Of a DNA stretch of 64,000 nucleotides, positions 28,964-38,442 are shown piece after piece; positions within the stretch are counted from its first letter, which is position 1; each line of letters opens with the position of its first letter. A program made the position numbers and the translations under genes. The DNA is from Sphingosinithalassobacter tenebrarum (GTDB lineage: Bacteria; Pseudomonadota; Alphaproteobacteria; Sphingomonadales; Sphingomonadaceae): assembly GCF_011057975.1 (NCBI RefSeq), contig NZ_CP049109.1, positions 1,705,001 to 1,769,000 of the forward strand. The letters are read 5' to 3'. Under the pieces are notes generated by a model. It was not told the origin of the DNA and did not search any database. It saw nothing but the letters and a program-made list of their open reading frames with translations.

Positions 28964-29691
28964 TGGGTACGGGTGCAGGCGAGCCGGGCTATGGCGACGA
29001 TGATCGCCTTCCCTGGCTGGAATCGGTGGACGACGACTATTCCGAAGGGTCGTCCTGGGGCCGGATCCTGCTCCTTATCCTGTTGCTGCTGGCGGTGGCC
29101 GGCGCGGGCGCGTTCGGCTGGTTCTGGTATCAGCGCCATCAGGGCTTCACCGGCAACGGCGAACTGATCCGCGCGCAGTCTGGCGACTATAAGGTCAAGC
29201 CCGACGAGCCCGGCGGGATGGACCCCGAAGGCGTGGGCGACGTTGCCTATGCCGCGAGCGAAGGCGAAACGCCCAACAGCTCGGTGGCAATGGATGTGAA
29301 ACCCGAAGAGCCGGTTGCGACGCCGGCTGCCGGATCGACGCCCGCTCCCGCGGCCGGCGGATCCGCGACCGCGCGGCTGGACGTGCCGCAGAGCGGCGGC
29401 CAGCTGGAGGCGCGCAATCCGGTTCCCGAGCCCGATATCGCCGCAGACGGTGGCGGTGGCGGGCTGATCCAGCTCGGCGCCTATCCCGATACTCAGGGGG
29501 CCAACGGCGCCTGGGAGATGCTGTCGGGCAAGTATGACTGGCTCGCCCCGCTTGGCCATTCGATCGAGCAGGCGCAGCGCAACGGTCGCACCATCTATCG
29601 CCTGCGCGTCAATGCCGGCAGCTTCGACCGTGCTCGCGAATTGTGCGAACGGCTGAAGGTGGCGGGCGAAAGCTGCTACGTCGCGAACTGA
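28963..29691 (+). CDS. SPOR domain membrane protein
   Basis: A 242-residue bitopic protein: an acidic cytoplasmic N-terminus, one membrane helix (about residues 34-54, RILLLILLLLAVAGAGAFGW), a Pro/Ala-rich periplasmic linker, and a C-terminal SPOR domain (GLIQLGAYPDTQGANGAWEML...YRLRVNAGSFDRARELCERL). SPOR domains bind septal peptidoglycan stripped of peptides. The ATG at 28963 overlaps the argS stop by one base (TGATG). The order argS, SPOR, nagZ is conserved in alphaproteobacteria. Confidence 0.88.
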   Translation: MGTGAGEPGYGDDDRLPWLESVDDDYSEGSSWGRILLLILLLLAVAGAGAFGWFWYQRHQGFTGNGELIRAQSGDYKVKPDEPGGMDPEGVGDVAYAASEGETPNSSVAMDVKPEEPVATPAAGSTPAPAAGGSATARLDVPQSGGQLEARNPVPEPDIAADGGGGGLIQLGAYPDTQGANGAWEMLSGKYDWLAPLGHSIEQAQRNGRTIYRLRVNAGSFDRARELCERLKVAGESCYVAN

Positions 29692-29730
29692 GGGCGCGGC
29701 CTCTTATCGGATGATGCGTGGTCTTCCAAC

Positions 29731-29817
29731 CCGTTCGGGCTGAGCCTGTCGAAGCCCCGTCCTGCGTTCTTCGCTTGCAAAAGAAGGACGGCCCTTCGAC
29801 AAGCTCAGGGCAAACGG
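29731..29817. repeat. Complete REP-like inverted repeat between SPOR gene and nagZ
   Basis: The left arm begins CCGTTCGGGCTGAGCCTGTC and the right arm ends GACAAGCTCAGGGCAAACGG. The arms are about 32 bases long and pair with a few mismatches around a loop containing TTCTTCGCTTGCAAAAGAA. This is the full form of the element of which one arm lies inside murB. Confidence 0.85.
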
Positions 29818-29845
29818 ATGTTCCTGTCCCGGTGAAGCCCAACCC

Positions 29846-30853
29846 ATGAAACCCGTAATCTTCGGCCTTTCCGGCCACAGCCTGACCGCCGACGAGCGCG
29901 ATTTCTTCCGCGACGCCGATCCGCTCGGCTATATCCTGTTCAGGCGCAATTGCGGCGATCGGGCACAGATGCGCGCGCTGACCGACAGCTTGCGCGATCT
30001 TTCCGGCCGCGACAATCTGCCGATCCTGATCGATCAGGAAGGGGGCAGGGTGGCGCGGATGCAGCCGCCCGAATGGCCCGCTTTCCCGGCGCCCGCCGTC
30101 TTTGACAAGCTGTATGACATCGCCCCGGTTTCCGCGATCGAGGCGGCGCGCGCCAATGCCCATGCGCTCGCGCTGATGCTCGCCGAAGTCGGCGTCAATG
30201 TCGATGCGCTGCCGCTGCTCGACATTGTTCGGCCCGAGACCAGTACCGTGATCGGAGACCGTTCGTTCGGCGCCGAGCCGATGCGCGTCGCCGCGCTGGG
30301 CCGCGCGACGATCGAGGGGCTGCGGCGCGGCGGCGTGGTCGGCATCGTCAAGCATATGCCGGGGCATGGTCGCGGCGTCGTCGACAGCCATCACGAACTG
30401 CCGGTGGTCAAGGCGAGCGAGGAGGAACTCGCGCTCGATATCGAACCCTTCGCGACGCTCAGCGATGCGCCGATGGGGATGACGGCGCATATCGTCTATA
30501 CCGCCTGGGATGGCGAATGCCCCGGCACGCTCTCGCCCCGCGTGATCGGCGAGATCATCCGTCAGCGCATCGGCTTTGACGGCCTGTTGATGAGCGACGA
30601 TATCGATATGAAGGCGCTGTCCGGCACTGCAGGCGAAAAGGCTGCGGCGGCAGTCGCGGCCGGTTGCGACGTCGCGCTCGATTGCTGGGCGCGGATGGAC
30701 GAGATGGTGGAGATCGCCGAAAAGCTGGGCGATGTTTCATCGAAGACGCGCGAGCGGCTCGAACGGGCAATGGCGACCCTTGCCGACAAGCCGGAGCCGG
30801 GTGCGTTCGACGATCTCATCGCCAAGCGCGACAGCCTGCTCGCGCTTGCATGA
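29846..30853 (+). CDS. nagZ: Beta-N-acetylhexosaminidase NagZ
   Basis: Family 3 glycoside hydrolase that removes GlcNAc from muropeptides during cell wall recycling. The 335-residue protein has the substrate loop IDQEGGRVARMQP, the KHMPGHGRGVVDSHHELP segment with the NagZ Asp-His dyad (D180, H182), and the nucleophile motif LLMSDDIDM (Asp 251/252). Length and motifs match the single-domain Gram-negative NagZ. It follows the SPOR gene across a repeat. The genes expected next (scpA, scpB, tat) lie about 7.7 kb downstream. Confidence 0.95.
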   Translation: MKPVIFGLSGHSLTADERDFFRDADPLGYILFRRNCGDRAQMRALTDSLRDLSGRDNLPILIDQEGGRVARMQPPEWPAFPAPAVFDKLYDIAPVSAIEAARANAHALALMLAEVGVNVDALPLLDIVRPETSTVIGDRSFGAEPMRVAALGRATIEGLRRGGVVGIVKHMPGHGRGVVDSHHELPVVKASEEELALDIEPFATLSDAPMGMTAHIVYTAWDGECPGTLSPRVIGEIIRQRIGFDGLLMSDDIDMKALSGTAGEKAAAAVAAGCDVALDCWARMDEMVEIAEKLGDVSSKTRERLERAMATLADKPEPGAFDDLIAKRDSLLALA

Positions 30854-30939
30854 CCGCCGGTACGGAGCCGTGCTGATCGACGATTTGCCGAGATAGCTAC
30901 GGATGCGTTACGATCTCCCGAAGCAGAGGGAGACACCGC

Positions 30940-31866
30940 ATGCGCTATCGTCTGGTAGGTGCCGCGCTTGGACTGGCGATGCTGACGGCTTCCGGCATTG
31001 CGGTGGCGACTGTTTCGGCGGGCGGGGATCCCTGCCGCGACCGTTTCGATGCGCGGGCGTGCCCCGATGCGCAGATATTGCCGCATTCGAACAGCCGCGA
31101 ACTCATGCTGCATGAAGTGCGCGGTTTCACTCCCGAACAGCTTGCGCTTGCCCGTGACGAGATTCTCGTCCGCCACGGGCAGGTTACCGAGGATCCGGTG
31201 TTTACGGGGCGCAACTGGTATGCCCCTGTCGGCGATATCGCATTGTCGCGGCTTTCGCCGGTGGAAACGACCAATTATGCGTTTCTCCACGAACTCGCCC
31301 AGAGCGAATTGTCACCCGAATCGGCGCAATGGGCGTTGGCCTGGGGCAATGGCGATTGGCGCGCGCGTGTGACGAACAGCGCCGGAGCGACCGGCACCTT
31401 GTACGGTTCGGATCATCGCCTGCGCTACGTGCCGGACGAGGACGGCGAGGGATGGCTCTATCTCCCGCGCGATGCCGAAGTCTATTTCTTCGATACCAAA
31501 GCCGGATGGGGCACGATCGAACCCGACTGGCGCGCACCCTGGCTGCTGCCGGCCGACGTCATCGATCAACTCGATGTCGTCATGCGCGAGCAGCGCCGCG
31601 TCCCGATGGCAGGAGCGCAGGCGATGTGCACGCATATCCAGAATCGTGATCGTTCCGCCGGATATCGGCTCGACGGCGAATATTGCGCCACCGGCGACGG
31701 GATTCCGCTGCACTGGCTCGTTCGCGGTGTCCATGATCTGGAGGGCCAGGAAGAGATGCTCGATTATCAATTCGATATCCGGGCGCTTTCGTTCGAACGC
31801 GGCGCGCAGTCGGAATCGCTGTTCGTCCCGCCCGCCGGGATCGCCCCCTGGGTGCGACCCGGTTGA
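30940..31866 (+). CDS. Secreted YARHG-domain protein
   Basis: A 308-residue protein with a signal peptide (about residues 1-24, MRYRLVGAALGLAMLTASG...). A YARHG-like module lies at about 68-90, where LALARDEILVRHG and then FTGRNWY match the RNEIYARHG plus W-Y pattern. The remainder contains a segment resembling a small beta-rich domain (NSAGATGTLYGSDHRLRYVPDEDGEGWLYLP) and has at least three cysteines. YARHG proteins are extracellular and of unclear function, proposed to bind the cell wall. Its position after nagZ is suggestive only. Confidence 0.7.
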   Translation: MRYRLVGAALGLAMLTASGIAVATVSAGGDPCRDRFDARACPDAQILPHSNSRELMLHEVRGFTPEQLALARDEILVRHGQVTEDPVFTGRNWYAPVGDIALSRLSPVETTNYAFLHELAQSELSPESAQWALAWGNGDWRARVTNSAGATGTLYGSDHRLRYVPDEDGEGWLYLPRDAEVYFFDTKAGWGTIEPDWRAPWLLPADVIDQLDVVMREQRRVPMAGAQAMCTHIQNRDRSAGYRLDGEYCATGDGIPLHWLVRGVHDLEGQEEMLDYQFDIRALSFERGAQSESLFVPPAGIAPWVRPG

Positions 31867-31964
31867 TCGTAACAGACGGAAAATGCACGATTATTCGAAT
31901 CAATTGGGAGAATTCCTGATCCGATTTCATGGCCTTCCGGCGCGCCGGCGCCGACCCCAGCGGC

Positions 31965-31970
31965 TATAAT
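31965..31970 (+). promoter_or_regulatory. Consensus -10 hexamer before the hemerythrin gene
   Basis: A perfect TATAAT about 50 bases before the hemerythrin ATG. No good -35 box lies at the proper distance. Instead a 12-base palindrome, CCGGCGCGCCGG (31937-31948), occupies that region and could be an operator. Confidence 0.4.
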
Positions 31971-32018
31971 GGGGGTGGGCCGCTGACGGGGTGTCACCGC
32001 CCGCGTTGGAGTAGTTGC

Positions 32019-32435
32019 ATGCCGCTGATGAACTGGACGCCCGAACTCGATATCGGCGTCGAGGCGATGAACCATGAACATCGCCAGATCCTCGATGCGA
32101 TGAATGATGTTTTCGATGCCGATGCCGCGGGCGTTTCCGGCCCGGCGATGATGGCGAAGATCGGGAAGCTCGCCGATGTCACCACGCGGCATTTCGTCGA
32201 TGAAGAGCGCTTCATGGATCAGGTCGGCTTTCCCGGCCGCGAGGCGCATAAATCAATGCATGCCAAGCTGCTCACCGATTTCGGTCGCCACGCCAAGGCA
32301 GCCGAGGCTGCCGGCGGCAAGCCGAGCAGGGAATTCTTCCAGTTCCTGATGCTGTGGCTCTCCGCGCACATCAAGCATATCGATCGCAAATATGGCGATC
32401 ATGCCAATGCGGCGACGGGCGCCAGGGCGGCCTGA
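32019..32435 (+). CDS. Bacteriohemerythrin
   Basis: Four-helix oxygen- or iron-binding protein of 138 residues. The di-iron ligands follow the family pattern: H in MNHEHRQILD, HFVDEERFM, HKSMHAKLL and HIKHIDRKYG. The N-terminus MNWTPELDIGVEAMNHEH is typical. The ATG at 32019 (or 32028) is preferred over the longer frame beginning at 31929, which reads through the promoter. It is convergent with the catalase gene, so both flank an oxidative stress theme. Confidence 0.88.
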   Translation: MPLMNWTPELDIGVEAMNHEHRQILDAMNDVFDADAAGVSGPAMMAKIGKLADVTTRHFVDEERFMDQVGFPGREAHKSMHAKLLTDFGRHAKAAEAAGGKPSREFFQFLMLWLSAHIKHIDRKYGDHANAATGARAA

Positions 32436-32456
32436 CCGCCCCGGCGCCGTCGTGGC

Positions 32457-33980
32457 TTATTCGGCGGGCTCGGCCTCGCGCACCGATTGTGCGGAGGCGA
32501 GGCCGGGCTGATCCGATTCCCCGCCCAGCTTCTCGCGCACGCCGGCTTCGACGCGGCGGCCGGTCTGGTCATCGATATTGCGCCAATATTCGAAGGCGCG
32601 GCGGAGCACCTTCTCGCTGACGCCCGCGCTCAGATGCCCGACGATGTTGGTCACCAGCCGATCGCGCGCGGCATCGTCCATCACGTTGCGGATCAGCTTG
32701 CCCGGCTGGCTCCAGTCGTCATCATCGGCGCGCAGCGTATAGGCTTCGCGTACCATTTCGCCGTCCGCGTGCCACAGCCCCGCTTCGCCCGGATAGGGCT
32801 GCGCCGCCGGGCCGCCATAGCTGTTGGGCGCATAGACCGGGTCGGTACTGTTCTCGGTGCGCATCGCGCCGTCCTTCGAATAGCTGTGGACGGGGCATTG
32901 CGGCTTGTTCACCGGAATCTGCTTGTAATTCACGCCCATCCGCGCGCGGTGCGCGTCGGCATAGGCAAAGCCGCGCGCCAGCAGCATCTTGTCGGGGGAC
33001 AGGCCGATGCCCGGCACCATGTTGTTGGGCTCGAACGCGGCTTGTTCGATTTCGGTGTGGAAATCGGTGGGATTGCGGTCGAGCGTCATCCTGCCGACTT
33101 CGATCAGCGGATAATCCTCGTGCGGCCACACCTTGGTCAGGTCGAACGGATTGATCCGGTACGTCTTGGCATCCTCATAGGGCATGATCTGCCAGTAGAG
33201 CGTCCAGCTGGGGTGATCGCCCTTCTGGATCGCGTTGAACAGGTCGCGGCGGTGATAGTCGCTGTCCGCGCCTGCCATCCTGTCGGCCTCTTCCTGCGTA
33301 AAGCAATCGATGCCCTGATCGGTCTTGAAGTGAAATTTCACCCAGAATTTGTCGCCCGACGCATTGGTGAGCATATAGGTGTGGCTCGAATAGCCGTTCA
33401 TGTGTCGCCAGCTTTTGGGAATGCCGCGATCGCCCATCAGCCACGTCACCTGATGCGCGCTTTCGGGGGATAGCGTCCAGAAATCCCACTGCATGTCATG
33501 GTCGCGCAGGCCATTGTCCTGCCGCCGTTTCTGGCTGCGGATGAAGTGCTGGAATTTCAGCGGATCGCGAATGAAGAAGACCGGCGTGTTGTTTCCGACC
33601 ATGTCGAAATTGCCGTCCTCGGTATAGAATTTGAGCGCGAAGCCGCGCGGGTCGCGCCAGGTGTCGGGGCTGCCCTTTTCGCCTGCCACGGTGGAGAAGC
33701 GCGCGATCATGTCCGTCCGCGCGCCGGGCTGGAAGACCTTGGCCTTGGTATACTTCGACACGTCGTTGGTGACTTCGAAATGGCCGAAAGCACCGCTCCC
33801 CTTGGCGTGCGGCTGGCGTTCAGGAATCCGCTCGCGATTGAAGTTCGCCATCTGCTCGAGCAGATAGTGATCGTGAAGCAGGATCGGCCCGTCGCGGCCA
33901 ACGGTCAGCGAATGTTCCTCGCTCTGTACGCGGATACCGGCGTCGGTGGTGGTGGGGGGAACGCTGTTTTCGTCGGCCAT
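32457..33980 (-). CDS. katA: Monofunctional heme catalase
   Basis: Dismutates hydrogen peroxide. The 507-residue small-subunit catalase has the catalytic His in [17 protein letters not shown] (H58), [26 protein letters not shown], the catalytic Asn in VGNNTPVFF, and the proximal heme Tyr in [14 protein letters not shown]. An EcfG-like promoter lies 49 bases upstream (34029-34054), which would place it in the general stress regulon encoded at 42-46 kb. The exact clade and the symbol are inferred from length and motifs. Confidence 0.93.
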   Translation of the reverse strand: MADENSVPPTTTDAGIRVQSEEHSLTVGRDGPILLHDHYLLEQMANFNRERIPERQPHAKGSGAFGHFEVTNDVSKYTKAKVFQPGARTDMIARFSTVAGEKGSPDTWRDPRGFALKFYTEDGNFDMVGNNTPVFFIRDPLKFQHFIRSQKRRQDNGLRDHDMQWDFWTLSPESAHQVTWLMGDRGIPKSWRHMNGYSSHTYMLTNASGDKFWVKFHFKTDQGIDCFTQEEADRMAGADSDYHRRDLFNAIQKGDHPSWTLYWQIMPYEDAKTYRINPFDLTKVWPHEDYPLIEVGRMTLDRNPTDFHTEIEQAAFEPNNMVPGIGLSPDKMLLARGFAYADAHRARMGVNYKQIPVNKPQCPVHSYSKDGAMRTENSTDPVYAPNSYGGPAAQPYPGEAGLWHADGEMVREAYTLRADDDDWSQPGKLIRNVMDDAARDRLVTNIVGHLSAGVSEKVLRRAFEYWRNIDDQTGRRVEAGVREKLGGESDQPGLASAQSVREAEPAE

Positions 33981-34028
33981 GATCCAGAGCCCTTATCTGT
34001 TTGGGGAAAGGGGAGTTTCTGGAAAGGA

Positions 34029-34054
34029 TACGAACAGGCGGCGCTTCCGGTTCC
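34029..34054 (-). promoter_or_regulatory. Candidate EcfG promoter of the catalase gene
   Basis: On the minus strand GGAAC (34054-34050) is followed after 17 bases by CGTA (34032-34029). The known EcfG consensus in alphaproteobacteria is GGAAC, 16-17 bases, then CGTT, so three of four -10 bases match. The distance to the catalase ATG is suitable. Confidence 0.5.
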
Positions 34055-34085
34055 TCGCCTGTGTCGAGATCGGCTTGCGGCGCCT

Positions 34086-35486
34086 TTATGCGCGGCGAGG
34101 CGTGCGGTCGCGCGCGAGGAAGACAACCAGCGCGCCGACTGCCGAAAAGACCGCGCTGACCAGCACCGCATGGCGCCAGCCGGCCAGCAGCCCCTCGACC
34201 CCGCCCGCGCTGCCGGCATGGGTGATCAGCAGCGCCGCGATGGTGAGGCCGGTTCCCGATCCCAGATAGCGCGCGGTATTGTTCGCGCCGCTGCCCATTG
34301 CGCTGCGGTCGGCGGGGACGCTGGCGACCGCCTGCCGCCCCAGCGCGGCGTTGAGCACGCCGTTGGCGATCCCGCACAGAAACATGCCGGGCAGCAGGAT
34401 CAGCGCCGAGCCGTCCCGCGTCAGTCCATAGGTGGCGAGCTGGCCGATCGCGCATCCGGTCAGCCCGCCGATCAGCAGCACGCGCGGGCTCAGCGGCAGC
34501 CAGCGCACGCCGATCGCCGCGATCGCGGTCGTTCCCGACCAGGCGAGCAGCATCACCGCGGCGGCGAGCGGCGAGACTCCATAGCCCCGCTCGAGCACGG
34601 TGGGGATCAGCGACATCAGCGCCAGCACGCCCGCGCCCGATGCCAGCGCGGCAACGGTCGCGCCGACGAAATCGGGGCTGCGAAACAGTCTCAAGTCGAG
34701 CATCGGGCCAGCGATCCGCGCCTCCACCGCGACGAACCCGGCGAGCAGCGCCACGCCCCCGCCGATCAGCAGCCACACCAGAGGCTGGGAAAGCCCGGTG
34801 CGGCTCTGCGTCATTCCGGCGAGCAGACACGCCAGTCCGGCGGAAAGCAGCAAGGTTCCGGCAAGATCGATCCGGCGCGGATTGGCCGCGCGGCTTTCGG
34901 CCAGATACATGCGCCCCGCCACGCCGAGCGCCGCCGATGCCACGGCAGACGCCCAATAGGGCGCGGTCCAGCCGCCCAGCGCGTCCAGTCCCGAGGTGAG
35001 GATCGGACCCGCCGCCACGCCGGCGCCAAGCGATGCGGCCCAGATGCCGCTCGCATGCGGCAATTCGTCACCGGGAAAGGCGCTGCCGATCAGCCCGAGC
35101 CCGCAGGCGAGCACCGCCGCGCCCCCCAAACCCTGCGCCACACGCGCCAGGATCAGCAGCATCGGATCGCCCGCCAGTGCGCCGACCACCGAGGCAATCG
35201 CCATCACCGCCATCCCCCACACGAAGGTGCGGCGGCGGCCATAATCGTCGCCGATCGCGCCGCTCGCCAGCAATCCGGCGGCGGCACCGACGCTCATCGC
35301 GCTCAATATCCATGCCTGCGCGCCCGGCCCGGCGCCGAGCTGCGCCGCCGTTCCGGTCACGGTCGTCACCGGCACGGTGAAGATCACCAGCACCAGCGCC
35401 GTCGCCGCGCAGGCGACGATCAGCGTCGCGGTCTTGCCCGCGCCCTGTGCCAAGGCCCGCGCAGCGGCGGGCGAACCGCGGGTCAT
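34086..35486 (-). CDS. MFS transporter, drug:H+ antiporter type
   Basis: A 466-residue polytopic membrane protein, probably of the 14-helix DHA2 class. MFS motif A is [13 protein letters not shown], and [20 protein letters not shown] corresponds to motif B/C. The substrate is unknown; drug or small organic efflux is usual for this group. The ATG at 35486 overlaps the tautomerase stop by 4 bases (ATGA). It is therefore the last gene of a cupin-tautomerase-MFS operon read toward the catalase. Confidence 0.85.
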   Translation of the reverse strand: MTRGSPAAARALAQGAGKTATLIVACAATALVLVIFTVPVTTVTGTAAQLGAGPGAQAWILSAMSVGAAAGLLASGAIGDDYGRRRTFVWGMAVMAIASVVGALAGDPMLLILARVAQGLGGAAVLACGLGLIGSAFPGDELPHASGIWAASLGAGVAAGPILTSGLDALGGWTAPYWASAVASAALGVAGRMYLAESRAANPRRIDLAGTLLLSAGLACLLAGMTQSRTGLSQPLVWLLIGGGVALLAGFVAVEARIAGPMLDLRLFRSPDFVGATVAALASGAGVLALMSLIPTVLERGYGVSPLAAAVMLLAWSGTTAIAAIGVRWLPLSPRVLLIGGLTGCAIGQLATYGLTRDGSALILLPGMFLCGIANGVLNAALGRQAVASVPADRSAMGSGANNTARYLGSGTGLTIAALLITHAGSAGGVEGLLAGWRHAVLVSAVFSAVGALVVFLARDRTPRRA

Positions 35487-35728
35487 CGTTGCGCGTCGTC
35501 CGGCGAGACATAGCCGGGCTGTTTGCCCAGCTTGTGCCATTTGCCCAGGATGTCGGGATCGACGACCTTGTCGTTCCAGTCCTGCGGTGCGACTTCCTCG
35601 AACCCGACCGAGACCGAAACCTCGCCATAGCCGAGGATCCGCGTCACATCGGACGTGATCGCCTCGGCCAGCTCACGCTTCTGCGCGTCGGTCTTGCCCG
35701 GCCACAATTTGACGATGACGTGCGGCAT
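35483..35728 (-). CDS. 4-oxalocrotonate tautomerase family protein
   Basis: An 81-residue protein. After Met removal the N-terminus is [16 protein letters not shown], with the catalytic Pro-1 of the family, and the body contains [10 protein letters not shown]. It is slightly longer than the 62-residue classical 4-OT, with a tail after about residue 55. Such proteins tautomerise or dehalogenate small ketoacids; the substrate here is unknown. It begins 5 bases after the cupin gene and overlaps the MFS gene. Confidence 0.85.
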   Translation of the reverse strand: MPHVIVKLWPGKTDAQKRELAEAITSDVTRILGYGEVSVSVGFEEVAPQDWNDKVVDPDILGKWHKLGKQPGYVSPDDAQR

Positions 35729-35733
35729 GGCGC

Positions 35734-36246
35734 TCAGTCCTTCTTCGGCCCGGCGAGATAGACTTCGTCGGGGACATGCTCCATCCACTCGACATTGCTG
35801 CCCTCGGCATTCTTTTCCTGAAGCGCGATATGCGTCATGCCCTGCGTCGGCGTCGCGCCGTGCCAGTGCTTCTTGTCGGCGGGGCACCACAGGATGTCGC
35901 CTTCATAAAATTCGTGCGTCTCGCCGCCTTCCAGCTGCGTCCAGCCGACGCCTTCGGTGACGATCAGCGTCTGGCCGCGCGGATGCTTGTGCCACGCGGT
36001 GCGCGCGCCCGGCTCGAAATGGACGATCGCGCCGGTCAGGTTGGACGGGGCCTCGCGCGCGAACTGGCCGGTGATCGTCGCGCGGCCGGTGAAATATTCC
36101 GCCGGGCCTTCAACGGTCTGCATGTCTTCCTTGCGGGTGATTTCCATGTCCTGGCTCCTTGCTTCGGGGTCGTGCGCCACTGCGGGCGCAGCGGGGATGG
36201 CGAGGGCGAGTGCGGCGATCGTGAGCATTGCCGTTTGTCCTTCCAT
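35734..36246 (-). CDS. Cupin-domain protein, hydroxynitrile lyase-like
   Basis: A 170-residue single-domain cupin. The metal motif is [12 protein letters not shown] (H-x-H-x4-Q type) and [10 protein letters not shown] supplies the third His. This pattern, with VEWMEHV near the end, resembles the small manganese cupins that include bacterial hydroxynitrile lyases, but members are functionally mixed. The chosen ATG adds a hydrophobic, signal-like N-terminus ([19 protein letters not shown]). A start at MEITRKEDM would give a cytoplasmic protein. First gene of the operon divergent from lysR. Confidence 0.78.
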   Translation of the reverse strand: MEGQTAMLTIAALALAIPAAPAVAHDPEARSQDMEITRKEDMQTVEGPAEYFTGRATITGQFAREAPSNLTGAIVHFEPGARTAWHKHPRGQTLIVTEGVGWTQLEGGETHEFYEGDILWCPADKKHWHGATPTQGMTHIALQEKNAEGSNVEWMEHVPDEVYLAGPKKD

Positions 36247-36374
36247 GTCGCTGAATCGATCGCGACGGGAGCCGGGGAGAGGGGGGCGGCACCCGTCGCA
36301 TCCTCCAGATAGACCAAGCGGCTTTTCTGTATTAGATGCGATAATGTTCACACGTCATTGAGCAGGTTTCAACA

Positions 36375-37268
36375 ATGCCACGCGGAACCTTGTCCGACCT
36401 TCAGGCATTTCTGGCAGTCGCACGCGAACGCAGCTTCACGCGGGCCGCCGCCCAGCTCGGCGTCTCCACTTCGGCGCTCAGCCATGCCGTGCGCGGGTTC
36501 GAGGAGCGGCTCGGCCTGCGCCTGCTCACCCGCACGACGCGCAGCGTGGCGCCCACCGAAGCGGGCGAGCGCCTGCTCAACGCCGTCGGCCCGCGCATCG
36601 ACGAGATCGAAAGCGAACTCGCCGCGCTCACCGAGCTGCGCGACAAGCCCGCGGGCAAGATCCGCATCACCACCGGCATCCACGCCGCCGAGCGCATCCT
36701 CTGGCCCGCGCTTGCCAGATTCCTGCCCGCCTATCCCGATGTCGAAGTGGAACTCAGCATCAATGCCGGGCTGGTCGATATCGTCAGCGACCGGTTCGAC
36801 GCCGGCGTGCGGCTCGGCGAAACGCTAGAGCAGGACATGATCGCGGTGCGGATCGGGCCGGACATGCGGATGGCCGCGGTCGCCGCGCCCGATTACCTTG
36901 CCGCGCACGGCACGCCGGAAAGCCCGCACGATCTCGCCGCGCATAACTGCATCAATCTGCGCTTTCCCACCTATGGCGGGCTCTATGTGTGGGAATTCGA
37001 AAAGGACGGGCGCGAACTCAACGTCCATGTCCAGGGCCAGCTGATCGTCAACGAAGTCGCGCTCGCGATCCAGGCCGCGGCGGACGGCGCGGGGATTGCC
37101 TTCCTGCCCGACGATTATGCGCGCGAAGCGATCGCATCGGGCCGCCTCGTCCGCCTGCTCGAAGACTGGACCCCGCCCTTTCCGGGCTACCACCTCTATT
37201 ACCCCAGCCGCCGCCAGCACGCGCCGGCATTTGCGTTGTTGGTGGAGGCGCTAAGGTATCGGGGGTAG
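36375..37268 (+). CDS. LysR family transcriptional regulator
   Basis: A 297-residue regulator. The N-terminal winged helix-turn-helix is SFTRAAAQLGVSTSALSHAVRGFEERLGLRLLTRTTRSV (written in parts: SFTRAAAQLGVSTSALS then HAVRGFEERLG), followed by the periplasmic-binding-like effector domain (PAGKIRITTGIHAAERILWP). It is divergent from the cupin-tautomerase-MFS operon with a 128-base spacer, the usual LysR arrangement, so it probably controls that operon. The effector is unknown. Confidence 0.92.
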   Translation: MPRGTLSDLQAFLAVARERSFTRAAAQLGVSTSALSHAVRGFEERLGLRLLTRTTRSVAPTEAGERLLNAVGPRIDEIESELAALTELRDKPAGKIRITTGIHAAERILWPALARFLPAYPDVEVELSINAGLVDIVSDRFDAGVRLGETLEQDMIAVRIGPDMRMAAVAAPDYLAAHGTPESPHDLAAHNCINLRFPTYGGLYVWEFEKDGRELNVHVQGQLIVNEVALAIQAAADGAGIAFLPDDYAREAIASGRLVRLLEDWTPPFPGYHLYYPSRRQHAPAFALLVEALRYRG

Positions 37269-37393
37269 GTTGCTGCCGTAGGGGCAAAATCAATGCACGA
37301 ACTGGATGGTTTCGTGATCATCGATTAACTGATCTACAATGGTCATTCAGTGGTGACTAACGAACTATCTGCGATTGATTGCGTCAGTAGAAG

Positions 37394-38263
37394 GTGGTTG
37401 GCGTCATTTGGCATGTCATGTTGTTATCGAAAATGGGGAGAGGCGATTTGAAATACAATCACAAGCAAGTAATATCGAGAGCAATGCTTTTTGATGATCA
37501 GATTTTAGTTGATTTATCCGATATTGCCGAAGAGGTTTGCCGAGAAGCCCGAAATAGAATTTTCCAAAATAATGGCATTACCGAAGAAAAATATTACGAA
37601 TTTTTATCTGAAAACGAAAATAATACTATAGATTTTGATACTTATTTCAAAGTAAAATATCAGATTGAATCAATAGATCGTGAATTTTATGCTGAATTCT
37701 CCTCAGGATCTACAATTCAAACCAACGATTTGGATGTACTTAGGCAGGAACTTCGATTTTTATCTTCAGGAGTGGATAGAATAAGAATAGAAACTGGTCG
37801 TTATAACGAGACAAGGTTGTCGATAGATATAGGTAATGGCTACGGAGGTACATATTTTACTATCAGCGGATCTCGGGCCTTTGTAAATGATATAGCATCA
37901 CGCCTTCGGGAGAGGTTCGCTGCGTCGGAAGTGGATTACGCATTTTTTAGAAATATTTGGGTATCAGTTGTTGTTTCTTTCATTTTTGGTATATTTTTCA
38001 TGTTGTTTTCAATTCATTTAGCTATGAATATGAATGAAATAGTCAATAATGAGCTGCGATTAGTAGTGTCAACTCTTTTCGTGGGAATCGGGGTTATCGT
38101 GGCGATAGGTGCCGGGTATATATACTCGATTAGTTTCCCATCAATAGAGTTTGACTATGGTGTTCCGCGTCGACGCAGGCGCGCAAGGCTCGTTCTACTA
38201 GTTTGGATGTTGTCTACTATATGCGTGCCCCTCGTATTAAAGCTGGTTGACTTTGGAAACTAG
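37394..38263 (+). CDS. AT-rich orphan membrane protein, probably foreign
   Basis: Up to 289 residues. The first 190 or so are hydrophilic and mixed helix/strand. The C-terminal third has three hydrophobic segments (about 190-216, 228-254 and 268-287) separated by a basic RRRRRAR stretch. Codon use is wholly unlike the neighbours: positions 37561-37620 have only 15 G or C among 60. I recognise no domain. The start is uncertain: GTG 37394, ATG 37418, ATG 37433, or TTG 37448, the last with GGGGAG 7 bases upstream. It is likely a recent acquisition; a defence or effector role is possible but unsupported. Confidence 0.65.
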   Translation: MVGVIWHVMLLSKMGRGDLKYNHKQVISRAMLFDDQILVDLSDIAEEVCREARNRIFQNNGITEEKYYEFLSENENNTIDFDTYFKVKYQIESIDREFYAEFSSGSTIQTNDLDVLRQELRFLSSGVDRIRIETGRYNETRLSIDIGNGYGGTYFTISGSRAFVNDIASRLRERFAASEVDYAFFRNIWVSVVVSFIFGIFFMLFSIHLAMNMNEIVNNELRLVVSTLFVGIGVIVAIGAGYIYSISFPSIEFDYGVPRRRRRARLVLLVWMLSTICVPLVLKLVDFGN

Positions 38264-38380
38264 TTCCTCGCTGTCGCTGCTCAATTTCCCCTGTCCTACA
38301 ACCCCACACCCATCGTAGCCTCCCCGCACGATGCAACCCCATCCCGAACCCGCGCTCCGCCCCCGGCAACCCCGCTCCCT

Positions 38381-38442
38381 CGCGCGCGTGCGTACGCGCG
38401 TGCGTACATGCGCGCGCGTCGCGGGCACGCGCGTGCGCGTGT
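38381..38442. other. Alternating purine-pyrimidine tract, potential Z-DNA
   Basis: Positions 38381-38419 alternate strictly pyrimidine-purine for 39 bases (CG, TG, TA and CA steps), and 38426-38442 do so for another 17. Such tracts favour left-handed Z-DNA under negative supercoiling. The tract lies between the AT-rich gene and scpA and encodes nothing. Confidence 0.8.

Noticed and set aside
33498..35513. Very long plus-strand open frame opposite the catalase and MFS genes
   Set aside because: It is the antisense shadow of well-supported minus-strand genes, with His/Arg/Gln-rich composition.
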